Part shown: piece by piece, positions 18,170 to 27,498 of the stretch | How the letters are laid out: the number at the start of each line of letters is the position of its first letter | Position numbering within the stretch: position 1 is the stretch's first letter | Source of the DNA: Pseudomonas sp. TH41 | Lineage (GTDB): Bacteria > Pseudomonadota > Gammaproteobacteria > Pseudomonadales > Pseudomonadaceae | Direction: 5' to 3' | NCBI RefSeq assembly: GCF_016650695.1 | Contig: NZ_JAEKFH010000009.1 | Coordinates: 1-64,000 of the forward strand | DNA: 64,000 bases | Made by a program: the position numbers and the translations under genes | Notes under the pieces: model-generated | Told to the model about the DNA's origin: nothing | Databases searched by the model: none | What the model saw: only the letters and a program-made list of their open reading frames with translations

Positions 18170-18889
18170 TCAGCGATCACGTTGGCGCGACAGTGCGATG
18201 CCGGTCAGCAATGCCCACAGTGGCAACAGAATAAAGAAGACCGCCTGGATAATTCCCTCCATTTCTTCCAATCCCAGCACACCGGTGAAAAAGGCGCTGA
18301 TATAGCAAGCGCCGACTACCATCAACAGGCGCCCATATGCCATGCCTGAGGCACGCATGGCCTTGCCGATGACCAGCCCCCAGAAGCCCATGACCGGACC
18401 CTCCATAATCCACAAGCCATGCTGTGCCGCATTTGCCACCGCCAACCAGGCTGCTTCACTGGCGGCCTTGTTCAACGCATCACCCGCCGTATGCAGGGCC
18501 GCGAGCGGCGACACTGTGGCGAATAGAATGGATGCGCCGGCAATGCCCATTGCCACGTAGGTGACGATGCACAGCGTGGCCATGTCGATGATTGCGCCGT
18601 GTTCGTTGCGCAGCAGCGACCAGAGATAGCCGCCAACTATCAGGAAGGGCAAATAAAACCCCAGGGTATCCACTACCATCGCCCAGTGGAGATAGGTGTG
18701 CGCCTGCGACGGTAGGGTCAGAAAGACTTCGGGTTTGAAGACCACCGAGAAGTCACCGCCAGTTGCGGCCCCATACAAACCGACGGTGGTCCAACCCAAC
18801 AGTGCGCCAATGATGGCGACCCAGCCAACCAGGCGTCGGCCATTGGCCGCAAACAACGAGTGAGTCATACGAAGTTCCAGCGCGTGCAT
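18170..18889 (-). CDS. Polytopic membrane protein
   Basis: A 239-residue inner-membrane protein with about six hydrophobic helices (first near residues 20-40, last near 210-230). The start at 18889 has AAGGAAAAG seven bases upstream; a second ATG at 18868 is less well placed. The layout resembles DUF4386-like or other small integral proteins, but I cannot name a family with confidence. It lies between the Tat alpha/beta hydrolase and the sulfatase on the same strand with gaps of 11-23 bp, so it is part of the operon. A permease or quinone/electron-carrier role is possible; nothing in the sequence decides it. Confidence 0.65.
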   Translation of the reverse strand: MHALELRMTHSLFAANGRRLVGWVAIIGALLGWTTVGLYGAATGGDFSVVFKPEVFLTLPSQAHTYLHWAMVVDTLGFYLPFLIVGGYLWSLLRNEHGAIIDMATLCIVTYVAMGIAGASILFATVSPLAALHTAGDALNKAASEAAWLAVANAAQHGLWIMEGPVMGFWGLVIGKAMRASGMAYGRLLMVVGACYISAFFTGVLGLEEMEGIIQAVFFILLPLWALLTGIALSRQRDR

Positions 18890-18911
18890 TTGTCTTTTCC
18901 TTGATCAGAAG

Positions 18912-19904
18912 TCAGGCGTTTTTGAACCAATCGAGCAACAGCGTGTTCACCTGTTGCGGACGATCAAGCATCATCCAGTGCGAGGCATCTTCGATGCGCT
19001 CGTAACGCCAGGGCGCAGACATGAATCTCGAACTCAGCTTCACCTGAGACTCCCACACATAGGCATCGCCGCTGCTCCACAGGCCCAGTGTGGGCACGCT
19101 GCATTTACGCGGGGCTGCGGCGCTATCAAGGGCAGCCAGATATGCCGTGGCCATGGGATTGCCTCTATCCCAATTCAAGTTGCCGAGCATCGCCTCTGGA
19201 TTTTTCAGGCGCGACCAGACTTCGTCGATCTCAGGATGGGTGGGCATGATGAACTGCTTGAAAAAGGCGCCCTCATTGGCGGCATAAAGCGCCCCAGCCG
19301 CTGCCTGCGTCGGCAGGTACATGTACCAACTGTCTTTCACTTCGGCGATTGAGTTCATGTACATCATCTGGTCTGGATGCCCGATCGAGAGCGCCGCGTA
19401 CCGGCGGAAGCGCTCGGGGAAATTCAGTACCAATTCCCAGCTGGTAGCGGCGCCCCAGTCATGGCCAATCAGGTCCACTTGCTTGAGGCCGAGAGCGTCC
19501 AGCAGAGCGATCATGTCGCCGACGATCATTGCCAGACCATAGCGCTGCGGGTCTTGTGGTTTGTCGGTTTCGCCATAACCGAGCATGTCCGGGACGATCA
19601 CCCGGTAGCCGGCCTGCACCAGTGCGGGTATTTGATGGTCCCAGACGTTCGAGGTGTCGGGCATGCCGTGCAGCAACAGCACGACTTTGTCGCCGCTCCC
19701 CTGATCGGCGACGTGGTAGTGCACGCCGTTCAGCTCGATTTTTTTGCCAGGCACACTGCTGCGTATACCCAAAGGTGCAGCGGCTGGTTGGCTGACAGGA
19801 ACATTCGCGGGTGCTGCTGCAACCTGGGTCGACAGGCTACCCAGCGTTGTCGATAGCGCCAGTACGCTGGCTGTTTTCAGAAACTCACGTCGATCATTGT
19901 GCAT
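18912..19904 (-). CDS. Exported alpha/beta hydrolase, epoxide-hydrolase/dehalogenase type
   Basis: 330 residues from the ATG at 19904, preceded by AAGGAGATACAC. The N-terminus has a Tat-like DRREFLK and a hydrophobic stretch ending in Ala-rich sequence, so export is likely. The fold has the oxyanion segment HGMPDT (79-84), nucleophile elbow GHDWG (147-151, Asp149) and a C-terminal His in DASHWMMLD. An Asp nucleophile marks the epoxide hydrolase/haloalkane dehalogenase branch, not the Ser esterases. The start overlaps the cytochrome c gene by 11 bp, indicating translational coupling. The role is probably hydrolytic opening of an epoxide, halide or activated ester of the substrate in the periplasm. 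Confidence 0.83.
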   Translation of the reverse strand: MHNDRREFLKTASVLALSTTLGSLSTQVAAAPANVPVSQPAAAPLGIRSSVPGKKIELNGVHYHVADQGSGDKVVLLLHGMPDTSNVWDHQIPALVQAGYRVIVPDMLGYGETDKPQDPQRYGLAMIVGDMIALLDALGLKQVDLIGHDWGAATSWELVLNFPERFRRYAALSIGHPDQMMYMNSIAEVKDSWYMYLPTQAAAGALYAANEGAFFKQFIMPTHPEIDEVWSRLKNPEAMLGNLNWDRGNPMATAYLAALDSAAAPRKCSVPTLGLWSSGDAYVWESQVKLSSRFMSAPWRYERIEDASHWMMLDRPQQVNTLLLDWFKNA

Positions 19905-20598
19905 GTGTATCTCCTTGGTAAATGGCCAGGTAGTTGGCGATATTTTTGATGTCTTCGTCCGACAGCGTGGCGGTAAACGCCATTGCATCGCCGATAGACT
20001 TGCGGCTGCCGTGCTTGAAATCGGTCAGCTGTTTGACCAGGTAGTCATACCCTTGCCCGGCAAGACGTGGGAAAGCAGCCTGGCCAGTTAACTCAGCGCC
20101 GTGGCAGGCCGCGCAATTCCCCGACTTGACCAGTAGTTCACCCTTTTCCTGGCGTACCGGATCGGCTGCAAACGTTGAGTTGGAGGCGGCGGTCTGTGCG
20201 GCGAAATAGGCGGCCAGCGAGCCGATTTCAGCCTCCGAGAGGTTTATCGCCAGTGACGACATGGTGGGGTTGGCGCGCTGACCGTTGGCAAAGGCGGTCA
20301 GTTGCGCAGTCAAATAGGCCGTCGGCTGGCCGGCCAGGCGTGGGTAGGTTTGCGTCTGTGGGTTGCCATTGTTGCCATGGCAATTCATGCAGGTTTCGTT
20401 CAGTTGCGGCCAGGGGCCGTGGTTGGCGACACTTTCCCGGCTCGCCGTTTCTATGGCCTGGCTGAATCGATAGGCGTCCAGCACTTGTGGGCCATAGCTG
20501 TTGCCGACCATTGTCAGCACGGCCAACACCCCAAGCCCACTGATGATGAGCGCTCGCCGTGCTACACCGTGTTTTTTGCTCTGCTGCATAAGCTCCAT
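19894..20598 (-). CDS. Diheme c-type cytochrome (cytochrome c4-like)
   Basis: A 234-residue protein with an N-terminal membrane anchor or signal (residues 15-35) and two heme-attachment sites, CMNCH (70-74) and CAACH (162-166). Each is followed by PRLAGQ and YL-x-QL-x-F segments as in cytochrome c4 halves, with Met ligands available. Immediately upstream and 12 bp away is a Tat-exported flavin amine oxidase. Periplasmic flavoprotein amine oxidases such as NicA2 are known to use a cytochrome c rather than oxygen as electron acceptor, and this pairing suggests the same. GGGGGGACTG precedes the start. Confidence 0.88.
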   Translation of the reverse strand: MELMQQSKKHGVARRALIISGLGVLAVLTMVGNSYGPQVLDAYRFSQAIETASRESVANHGPWPQLNETCMNCHGNNGNPQTQTYPRLAGQPTAYLTAQLTAFANGQRANPTMSSLAINLSEAEIGSLAAYFAAQTAASNSTFAADPVRQEKGELLVKSGNCAACHGAELTGQAAFPRLAGQGYDYLVKQLTDFKHGSRKSIGDAMAFTATLSDEDIKNIANYLAIYQGDTHAQ

Positions 20599-20610
20599 TT
20601 CAGTCCCCCC

Positions 20611-22092
20611 TTAACCGACTTGCCGTAAGGTTTGCAGTGCCTGCAGCGCGGCGCGATGGCCCGAGCGCACGGCACCGTCCATATAGCCGGCCCAGATATC
20701 GGCGGTTTCGGTGCCTGACCAGATCAGATGGCCTACTGGCGGGTGCAAGGCCTCACCGTGCTCCGTCCAGAATCCAGGCGGGATGGCAGAGACACAGCTG
20801 ATGGTCCAAGGCTCTTGACCCCAGTCGAGATCGTGAAACTCAAGCGGATTCAGGGCTTCTTTGCCTAGCGCTTGGGCGAATAACTCCGAAAGCATGATCT
20901 CTGCCTGCTTCGGATCGCTCGGTAGCCCGGACTGAGTGACAAAGGCATTGATCACACCGATGGAACCATCCGGTGGCGAATTGTCGTACGCCCAAAGCAA
21001 CGGACCATTGGCCTGGATGATATGTCCGTTGTATCCCTGATCACGCCAGAAGGGTTTGGCATACACGTGGGCCGTCTTGCGCCCAGGCGAGTAGGCCGGC
21101 CAGCGGCGCTGCATTTCGCTACGCCGTTCAGGTAACGCCGGACTGAAATCTATTCGGTTACACAAGGCCGGCTGAATCGCCATGATCACCCGGCGGGCGC
21201 GCAACAGCCCCTGGTCGGTGTGCAGGCTGACCTCGGCCTGATCCCATCCACTGATACCGCGTACCGGTGTCGACAAGCGGACCTTATCGCCCAAGGCCTC
21301 AGCCATCTTTTGGCTCAAAATCTGTGAGCCTCCGACAAAGCGGGTTTCCTGAGCACTGCCCTTGATTGAGTCGAGCTGTTCGTAACGACTGTTAGCCGAA
21401 TTGATCATCGACAGAAAATGCAGCAACCCCATTTTGGCCGGCGCCACTCCGCCTGAAAGCTGGGAGGCCATATCCCAGCCGACCCTGTCCTCCGGTTTGA
21501 GGTCCTGCGTGACCAGCCAGTCGCCTAGCGACATTTTGTCCAGTTCGGCCGCACGCGCCGCCTTCCACGGTGCCCCGCAAGGTACACCGCGCGCCAGCTC
21601 ATCGAGCTTCGCGGCGATGTTTACGTCAGTGCCGAAGCTACCGTGCAGATCCATCGCCACCCGCCCGTCACCCGCGAGGAATACCGTTTCACCCTGGTAG
21701 TAAGTCGTGAAGGTGGCGATATCCAGCTCCCGGGCCAAATCTGCCACCGCCGTCTGCCCCGGGCCTATCCATTGCCCGCCCGCTTCAGAGATATAACCGC
21801 CACTCAGCTGATGATTAAAGGTCCGGCCACCGACCCGATCACGGGCCTCCAGTACGACAAAAGACTCGCAGCCGGCCAGGCGCAAGTCGCGCGCGGCGGT
21901 AAGCCCGGCCAGACCGGCGCCGATGATGACGACATCAAGCACATCGTTGCTGTTTGCCGTTAGCGCAGCAGCCTCGCCCGGCATTGCAGCCACCGCCATG
22001 GCTCCGGCCGCCACGCCGAGAAAGCCACGCCGACTCAATTTTCCGCCACTCGGTGGGGGCACGGTTGCCACGTGTTCTTGTTTTTCATCCAT
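20611..22092 (-). CDS. Tat-exported flavin monoamine oxidase/dehydrogenase
   Basis: A 493-residue amine-oxidase-family flavoprotein. Tat signal SRRGFLG at residues 20-26 with a following hydrophobic, Ala-rich region; FAD dinucleotide motif IIGAGLAGLTAARDL (GAGLAG 58-63), LEARDRVGGRTF, GGQWIGPGQ, and a C-terminal SGTETADIWAGYMDGAVRSG that closes the FAD site. The family oxidises amines to imines. Location in the periplasm and the adjacent diheme cytochrome c suggest that electrons go to the respiratory chain. It is part of the long minus-strand operon, 123 bp after the BNR gene. The substrate could be a primary or cyclic amine. Confidence 0.88.
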   Translation of the reverse strand: MDEKQEHVATVPPPSGGKLSRRGFLGVAAGAMAVAAMPGEAAALTANSNDVLDVVIIGAGLAGLTAARDLRLAGCESFVVLEARDRVGGRTFNHQLSGGYISEAGGQWIGPGQTAVADLARELDIATFTTYYQGETVFLAGDGRVAMDLHGSFGTDVNIAAKLDELARGVPCGAPWKAARAAELDKMSLGDWLVTQDLKPEDRVGWDMASQLSGGVAPAKMGLLHFLSMINSANSRYEQLDSIKGSAQETRFVGGSQILSQKMAEALGDKVRLSTPVRGISGWDQAEVSLHTDQGLLRARRVIMAIQPALCNRIDFSPALPERRSEMQRRWPAYSPGRKTAHVYAKPFWRDQGYNGHIIQANGPLLWAYDNSPPDGSIGVINAFVTQSGLPSDPKQAEIMLSELFAQALGKEALNPLEFHDLDWGQEPWTISCVSAIPPGFWTEHGEALHPPVGHLIWSGTETADIWAGYMDGAVRSGHRAALQALQTLRQVG

Positions 22093-22214
22093 TGCTTGAT
22101 CCGCCCTCTGCCAACTTGATTTCTGTGTTGCCGGGCCAGTGAGTGCGCTGAAAAATGATTCACGCGATCCCCGGCCAGATTTAAAGTGCGCCTTCTTACT
22201 CCGCGCCTATCCAC

Positions 22215-23180
22215 TTAATGAGGTCCGTTCAGGTCCTGCTTCAGCACGCCTTGAGAGGTGAACAGCATTAACTGGTCATTGCCTGGCGATACCGCGGCGG
22301 CAAGGTTCAGACGGTCCGGGCGCACAGTGGCGTGAAAACGCTGCAAGCCCGCATCGGCGACACTCACCAGCCCTGCGTTGCCAGCCACTGCCACGCGCCC
22401 ATCGCGCAGTTGCGTTATGGCGGTGATGGCTTCATGGCTGCCGCTTTCCAGGTCATGCCAGGTATCACCGCGATCGTCGCTGAGCAGCACGCGTCCGCTC
22501 ATGCCGACCAGCAGCACGCGCCCGTTTTCAAGCGTCATGCCGCTCCAGAGTGAACCGCTGGTGCCGGTGTCGAGCGTTTCCCAAGTACTGCCGTTATTGC
22601 GCGAGCGGTAGGCGATACCGCCTTCTGCTGCGATGAAAAGGCTGCCATCGGGCCCTGGGAAAATGTGATTGAGGTGATAGTCGTCGGCGCTGACGGCCAG
22701 ACGCTGCCAACTCTGCCCACTATCGTGGGTTTCACTGGCGTAGCCGTAGGCGCCGACGACGATTCCGTGGCGAGGGTTTTCGAACCATACCGAGAGCAAT
22801 ACCGGGTTGCCTTCCAGGCGCGCCTGCAGAACCCAGCTCTCGCCACCGTCCTCGGTATGCAGCAACACGCCACCGTGCCCGACGGCCCAGCCGTTATGTG
22901 CATCGGCAAAACTCAATGCGGTCAGCAATGTATCCACCGGAACCGCATTAGCCTGCCGCCAATTTCGTCCTTCATCCGATAGCAACACCACACCGTGGTC
23001 ACCCACCGCGACCAATTTCTCTCCGACACGAGTCACCGCTACCAGCGGCGCTTGTTGCGCGGACACCAGACGCATGGCTGGAGTAAACCTGGCAGCATGG
23101 CAATTGAGTACCTGGCTTGCCCCAATCAGCAGCGCGACGACGGCCAACAGGCGCAAGGGAGTGAAATTTTTCCTGGGCAT
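22215..23180 (-). CDS. BNR/Ycf48-like beta-propeller protein, copy 2
   Basis: A 321-residue exported propeller protein. Signal-peptide-like N-terminus, then Asp-box repeats: GWAVGHGGVLLHTEDGGESW, THDSGQSW, RSRNNGSTW, SDDRGDTW. AAGGAG precedes the start. It is 15 bp downstream of the RND transporter, the same pairing as at 3353-4448 but with the order reversed. It is likely a periplasmic partner of that transporter. It is shorter than copy 1, which has an inserted segment around residues 130-170 between its propeller blades. Confidence 0.82.
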   Translation of the reverse strand: MPRKNFTPLRLLAVVALLIGASQVLNCHAARFTPAMRLVSAQQAPLVAVTRVGEKLVAVGDHGVVLLSDEGRNWRQANAVPVDTLLTALSFADAHNGWAVGHGGVLLHTEDGGESWVLQARLEGNPVLLSVWFENPRHGIVVGAYGYASETHDSGQSWQRLAVSADDYHLNHIFPGPDGSLFIAAEGGIAYRSRNNGSTWETLDTGTSGSLWSGMTLENGRVLLVGMSGRVLLSDDRGDTWHDLESGSHEAITAITQLRDGRVAVAGNAGLVSVADAGLQRFHATVRPDRLNLAAAVSPGNDQLMLFTSQGVLKQDLNGPH

Positions 23181-23195
23181 TTTTATGCTCCTTAA

Positions 23196-25556
23196 TCAAT
23201 GCGCCATCAGGGGCGCACGTACCGGCCCCCTGCGCGGAATCAGCACGTCCAGCATCACTGCGATCGCAGGCAGCAAGGTAATTGCCATTAGCATGTTGAC
23301 CATGAACATGAAGGTCAGCAGCAGGCCCATGTCGGCCTGGAACTTCAGCGCCGAAAACGACCAGGTGGCGACACCAATGGAAAGGGTGATGGCGGTAAAT
23401 ATGGTCGCGACCCCAACCTCGCGCAGCGCCTGTTTGAAAGCACTGACGATGTCCAGGCCTTCGGCCAGATGCAGTTGCAGGCGGTTGTAGATATAGAAGG
23501 CGTAATCCACGCCGATACCGACCGCGAGCACCATCACCGGCAAGGTGGCGACGGTAAGGCCGATGTCCTGGACTTTCATGAACCAGTAACCGAGGAAGGT
23601 CGCAAGAGTCAGCGGCAGGCAGCAGGCGATCATTGCTCGCCAGTCGCGATAGACCAGCAACACCAGCAGTACGATGGTCAGATAGACATAGAGCATCATC
23701 GGTAGCTCGGAGCTTTCGACGATCTCATTCGTGGCCGCCTGCACGCCGGCATTACCACTGGCCATCCGCACGGTGACCCCATTCATGGGATGCTCGGTAC
23801 GGTATTGCTGCACGGCTGCCACTACCGTTTTCAAGGTTGTGGCCTTGTGGTCGGTCAGGTAGAGATTGATCGGCAGCAAGGTGCAGTCGGCGTTGTACAG
23901 GCGCAATCCCTCGGGCACCTGGCGCACGGCTTCCGCGATGGACGACTCATCCACCGGTAGCGCCGCCCATTTCGGGTTGCCTTCGTTAACCCCAGAGGCG
24001 GATAGCTTGGTCAATGTCGGCAATGACTGGGCCGAAAGCACGCCCGGCACATTGGCCAGGTACCAGGTCAGGCGGTCGGTGTAGGCCATGACCTCATGGT
24101 TATAGCAACCGTTGGCTGGCGTTTCTACCGCCACCGTGAACAGGTCGAGGCCAAGACCGAAGTGCTTGACCACGCTTTCCACGTCCTGGTTGTAGCGCGA
24201 GTCGATATGCAGCTCCGGGGCGCCCGGCAGTACGTGGCCGATGTGTCGGCCCTCACTCTGCCACACGGCAATCACCAACAGGATCAGGCACAGCACCGCC
24301 CCCAACGCCGCATTGCGTGTTTCGGCAATGCGCCCGAGCTTGAGCATGACCTGGTCGCGCCAATGACGCAGGTGTTCGACGCGCGCGACATAGGCTTTGT
24401 CGAAACGGAAATAGCTGGCCAGCACCGGCAGCATGATCAGGTTGGTGATGATTTTGTAGGCCACGCCGACTGATGCCGTGATCGCCAGTTCCCGAATCAT
24501 CGGAATGGGCACCAATACCAGGGTGGCGAAGCCGACGAAGGCCGTGATCAGCGCCAGGCTGCCAGGAATCAGCAGGCCCGAAAAGCTGCGGCGTGCAGCG
24601 GTCATGCCATCGGCACCGGCGCAGACTTCCTTGGAAATGAAGTTGACCTGCTGGACGCCGTGAGACACGCCGATGGCGAACACCAGAAACGGCACCAGGA
24701 TAGCCAGCGGATCGAGGCCGAACCCCAGCAGCGTGATGGTGCCGAACTGCCAGACCACCGACACCAGCGAACAGCACAGCGGCAGAAAGGTCAGTGCCCA
24801 GGAGCGGGTATACCAATACACGGCCGCTACTGTCAGCAAAAACGCCAGGGCAAAGAAACCCAACACCGATTTCGCACCGGCACTGATGTCGCCCATCTGC
24901 TTGGCGAAGCCGATGATTTGCACGTCGTACTTATCGTCGGCGTACTTGGCTCGGACCTCATCTTCCAGACGCTGGCTGAAATCCAGGTAGTTCAAATGCT
25001 GACCGGTCTGCGGGTCGGGGTCGGCCAGTTCGGCCACCACCATGGCGCCCGAGTAATCGTTGGCCACCAGACTGCCAACGAAACCACCGATGATCGTGCG
25101 CTCGCGAATACCGGCAATGGCACGATCATCAAGTGTGCCGACGGTCACGTCACCACCGACCACGTCCTCCGCCTTCATGCCTTCCTCGGTGATCTGCACC
25201 GCACGGGTATTCGGCGTCCACAGCGAAGTCACGGTGCGACGGTCGACCCCCGACATGAAGAACAGTGTCTGGGTCAGATCGTAGAGCCTGGTCATTGCCT
25301 CCTTGTTCCAGATGTCACCATTCTTGGCATGCAGCACCACGATGACCCGGTTGGCGCCGAACAATACGTCACGGTATTTGTTGAAGGTCTGGATGAACTC
25401 GTGCTGCTGCGGCAGCTGTTTGTCGAAGCCGGCCGACATGCGTAGTTGCGAGGCGTAGCCTGCCATCACCAGCGTTACCACGGCGAGTGTGGCAAGCGTG
25501 AGCAAACGGTTACGAAAAAAGAAGCGTTCGAGGTTGAGTACGACGGAAGCCAACAT
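23196..25556 (-). CDS. RND/MMPL-superfamily transporter, copy 2
   Basis: 786 residues from the ATG at 25556 (AGGAAGG upstream; an upstream frame start at 25613 is weaker). It has the twofold RND architecture with periplasmic loops after helices 1 and 7, ILVPFLVFAIGVSHG in the first half and GIGVDYAFYIY in the second. It is a paralogue of the 4448-6883 protein, with the second gene set lying in a minus-strand operon together with the sulfatase and amine oxidase genes. Substrate and direction of transport are unknown. Confidence 0.87.
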   Translation of the reverse strand: MLASVVLNLERFFFRNRLLTLATLAVVTLVMAGYASQLRMSAGFDKQLPQQHEFIQTFNKYRDVLFGANRVIVVLHAKNGDIWNKEAMTRLYDLTQTLFFMSGVDRRTVTSLWTPNTRAVQITEEGMKAEDVVGGDVTVGTLDDRAIAGIRERTIIGGFVGSLVANDYSGAMVVAELADPDPQTGQHLNYLDFSQRLEDEVRAKYADDKYDVQIIGFAKQMGDISAGAKSVLGFFALAFLLTVAAVYWYTRSWALTFLPLCCSLVSVVWQFGTITLLGFGLDPLAILVPFLVFAIGVSHGVQQVNFISKEVCAGADGMTAARRSFSGLLIPGSLALITAFVGFATLVLVPIPMIRELAITASVGVAYKIITNLIMLPVLASYFRFDKAYVARVEHLRHWRDQVMLKLGRIAETRNAALGAVLCLILLVIAVWQSEGRHIGHVLPGAPELHIDSRYNQDVESVVKHFGLGLDLFTVAVETPANGCYNHEVMAYTDRLTWYLANVPGVLSAQSLPTLTKLSASGVNEGNPKWAALPVDESSIAEAVRQVPEGLRLYNADCTLLPINLYLTDHKATTLKTVVAAVQQYRTEHPMNGVTVRMASGNAGVQAATNEIVESSELPMMLYVYLTIVLLVLLVYRDWRAMIACCLPLTLATFLGYWFMKVQDIGLTVATLPVMVLAVGIGVDYAFYIYNRLQLHLAEGLDIVSAFKQALREVGVATIFTAITLSIGVATWSFSALKFQADMGLLLTFMFMVNMLMAITLLPAIAVMLDVLIPRRGPVRAPLMAH

Positions 25557-25623
25557 GATTACGCCTTCCTGAAAATACGTGATGAACGGGGCAGGGCGGG
25601 ACGGGCCCGCCATGCTCCCGCGG

Positions 25624-27477
25624 TCAGAACGAGTAAGAAATGTTGCCGCTCAAAAAGTCGCGGTCAGCCATCAGGTTGTTGTCGCCACCGCCCCAGTACT
25701 GGACCCATTGCAAGCCACCTTTCCAGCGGTCGCGGTAGTTGAACAGCAAGGCTGTCGTGAGCGATTTGCGACCTTCAACGAACGGCAAGGCGTTCGGCGA
25801 CGTGCCGTTGACGTCATGGGTGAAGTCGAGTTGCGGCGTGACAGTAATGCCCGTGCCGAACACATTCGGGTAGTTGATACCCAGCTCGGTGACATAGCCC
25901 CATGAGGTCCTGTCCGGCAGTGAATAGTCAGGCAGGAAGTACGGGGTCTTACCCGAGGTGTCCAGATCCGGATAATGGGTGACTACCGCCTCAGCCAGTA
26001 CGAAACCGTCCGATGCCCCCACGCTCAAGGGAATAAAGCCCAGAGGATCGCTTGCCGAGAAGGTGTAGATGGCATTCACATGGGCCTGCCATTTTTTTTC
26101 TTCGACGAAGCCTCTGTTGGTGCCGGTGTCGTACACGCTGAACTTGTTGAACTCGCCGGTAAAGGCCTGACCGAAGGGCACTGTGGGGTCGATGCCGACA
26201 CTGTCGTTTGGCCGATAGGACAACTCGGCCCCCACTGCCACCGGACCGACCATGGTATTGAGCGACAGGCCGTACAGGTTCTTGTCTTCGCCGTAATTCC
26301 AGAAGTAGTTGTCGATCACCAGCCCATCGGGATTTGACGTAGCGGTGTATCCCACGAAGGGCAGCTTGTCGTGATAGCGCTGGTAGAAAAAGCCGAATTC
26401 GGTCGCGATTTCCTCTACCGTCCAGCGCAGGGCAACACCATATTGGCCGCTGTTCTTGGCTTCGCGCTCACCGGCGTACGGTATCGCCAAGCCGTTGGCG
26501 ACTAGGGTCGCATCGTCCAGTCCGCTGATCCGTGGCTCGCCGCAATGGCCGGTCGGTGTCAACGCAGCGCAGGTCCCTGCACCGAGAAGCCCGTCGACGG
26601 TGCTGGTCGAGAAGTAGATAGGCCGGTTGCCTTCACCCACCACATCGGAGTTGGAATAGTAAGTGCCCACCGGGTCGATGCCGTAGGCATTCCACTTGAA
26701 CTGGTAGTAGGTCTCAAGGTTCAGGTTTTCCGTCAGTCCCAAGTTGAAAGAAGCCATGGGGGCCGGGATGAAAACCTCCTTCAACTGAGTGCCGGGCGTG
26801 TGGTATTTCGGCAGGTTGATGGCATTGATCTGGTTGATGCCACCGGTGACGAAAATTTCCTCGCCCCAGCTGATCACCTGATTGCCGACCTTGACCTTGG
26901 CCGGCATCTCGCCCAGGTCGAAGCTCTTGGCTACCCACAGGTCCAGCAGGTCCATGCGTTCGGTGGCTTCGCGGTCGGCATTGTCATCGAGCTCCGTGCG
27001 CCGGGTGTTATCCATCTTGAAGTCTTTCGCCCAACTGACCCGCCCCAACGCACTCCAGCCATCGCCGAACTTCAGGCTCAGCTCGTGGGTGCCTTTCACT
27101 ACCTCGGAGAAGACGTCGTGCTTGTTGTAGTTGAGGTCGCCATCGTCGGAGTTGGTGAAATTGATATCGGCGTTGGCGTACCCATTACCTTTGCTGAGGT
27201 TATAAAACTGCCCTAGCTGGGTATTGGTGCCGTCGTTGCAGCCACCACTGTCGCCACCGAGCAGGTGGCAGTCGCGTGATTGCATGCGCGTGGCCATGCC
27301 ATATGACAGCGTGGAGTCGAAGCTGCCGGAGATACCGTCCTCGGAACCGAAGCGCATGGCGTGACTAGGCGACATCCAGGCCAGGCTCGAAGCGGTCATT
27401 ACCGCCGCAGCCAGACTGTTTTTTGAGCGCAGGAACCCCGGCGCGGCTGACGCCGCGCCTTTTTTATTGTTGTGCAT
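25624..27477 (-). CDS. DUF1302 family outer-membrane protein, copy 2
   Basis: A 617-residue paralogue of the first gene in the window. A signal region (ending SHA before MRFGSED) is followed by a long beta-rich body that ends NISYSF, a terminal Phe typical of outer-membrane barrels. Two cysteine pairs are visible (CHLLGGDSGGC; CAALTPTGHC), probably surface-loop disulfides. AAGGAAGA precedes the start. It is 20 bp after the DUF1329 gene. Expected role: outer-membrane passage or binding of a hydrophobic substrate. Confidence 0.88.
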   Translation of the reverse strand: MHNNKKGAASAAPGFLRSKNSLAAAVMTASSLAWMSPSHAMRFGSEDGISGSFDSTLSYGMATRMQSRDCHLLGGDSGGCNDGTNTQLGQFYNLSKGNGYANADINFTNSDDGDLNYNKHDVFSEVVKGTHELSLKFGDGWSALGRVSWAKDFKMDNTRRTELDDNADREATERMDLLDLWVAKSFDLGEMPAKVKVGNQVISWGEEIFVTGGINQINAINLPKYHTPGTQLKEVFIPAPMASFNLGLTENLNLETYYQFKWNAYGIDPVGTYYSNSDVVGEGNRPIYFSTSTVDGLLGAGTCAALTPTGHCGEPRISGLDDATLVANGLAIPYAGEREAKNSGQYGVALRWTVEEIATEFGFFYQRYHDKLPFVGYTATSNPDGLVIDNYFWNYGEDKNLYGLSLNTMVGPVAVGAELSYRPNDSVGIDPTVPFGQAFTGEFNKFSVYDTGTNRGFVEEKKWQAHVNAIYTFSASDPLGFIPLSVGASDGFVLAEAVVTHYPDLDTSGKTPYFLPDYSLPDRTSWGYVTELGINYPNVFGTGITVTPQLDFTHDVNGTSPNALPFVEGRKSLTTALLFNYRDRWKGGLQWVQYWGGGDNNLMADRDFLSGNISYSF

Positions 27478-27498
27478 GAGTTCTTCCTTTGACCGGAC

